Shown one piece after another: positions 6,239 to 6,309 of a stretch of DNA of 6,309 bases (the first letter of the stretch is position 1; each line of letters begins with the position of its first letter). Below the pieces are notes generated by a model. The model was given only the letters and a program-made list of their open reading frames with translations. It did no database searches and was not told where the DNA came from. Source of the DNA: a bacterium (GTDB lineage Bacteria > Bacteroidota > Ignavibacteria > Kapaibacteriales > UBA2268); contig JANJUO010000584.1 of assembly GCA_024710535.1 (NCBI GenBank), forward strand, positions 1 through 6,309. The letters run 5' to 3'. The position numbers were made by a program, and so were the translations under genes.

Positions 6239-6309
6239 AATAATTATCTCAATGAAATATACATATACTAATTAAGTAATATCCAATAAATTAAAACGAA
6301 TTTCATTAT

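Noticed and set aside
6254..6286. Promoter candidate for the 217-residue gene (minus-strand TATATTTC with an upstream TTGG)
   Set aside because: TATATTTC has a mismatch to TAnnTTTG, the upstream element is imperfect, and the implied leader would be only about nine bases. The 71-bp region is too AT-rich to tell this from chance.
1..6309. CRISPR array, tRNA/rRNA, insertion sequence or phage genes
   Set aside because: No regularly spaced repeats, transposase motifs, terminal inverted repeats with target duplications, or RNA-gene signatures were found; all gaps between genes are under 160 bp.

Overview
The window looks like chromosomal DNA of an AT-rich member of the Bacteroidota/Ignavibacteriota/Kapabacteria group (FCB superphylum). 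The main evidence is the left-hand gene. It ends in a type IX secretion system (T9SS) type A sorting domain, follows a beta-propeller-like segment, and carries Ig-like modules of the 'YLWSNGATT' type that are typical of this group. Clear Shine-Dalgarno sites are scarce and one promoter candidate has the TAnnTTTG form, which also fits. I cannot settle the class from sequence alone.

Layout: positions 1-1313 (+ strand) hold the C-terminal part of a large secreted cell-surface protein whose start lies outside the window. A strong intrinsic terminator (1320-1359) separates it from genes on the minus strand that converge on it. Read in their own direction, these are: an unrecognised Cys-free, probably helical 217-residue protein (6238-5585); a 159-bp intergenic region with inverted repeats and a promoter candidate; hslO, encoding the redox-regulated chaperone Hsp33 (5425-4514); a Lon-family protease of the LonB/LonC-related type (4498-2036); and rpe, ribulose-phosphate 3-epimerase (2039-1374).

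hslO, the protease gene and rpe almost certainly form one operon. There are 15 bp between the first two, with the window's clearest ribosome binding site, and a 4-bp ATGA stop/start overlap between the second and third. The functional theme I infer is oxidative-stress proteostasis. Hsp33 is a holdase that works without ATP when cells are oxidised and ATP is low. The neighbouring protease keeps an intact Ser668/Lys711 Lon dyad but has atypical Walker motifs (Arg70 where Walker A usually has Lys; Asn383 in the Walker B-like strand), as in the LonC group, which does not depend on ATP. Rpe is a metal enzyme whose iron form is known from E. coli to be damaged by peroxide. A combined ATP-sparing chaperone/protease unit is the most interesting hypothesis here; it is inference and not demonstrated by the sequence.

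No RNA genes, mobile elements, CRISPR arrays or phage genes are visible. All non-coding gaps are short (60, 15, 159 and 71 bp).
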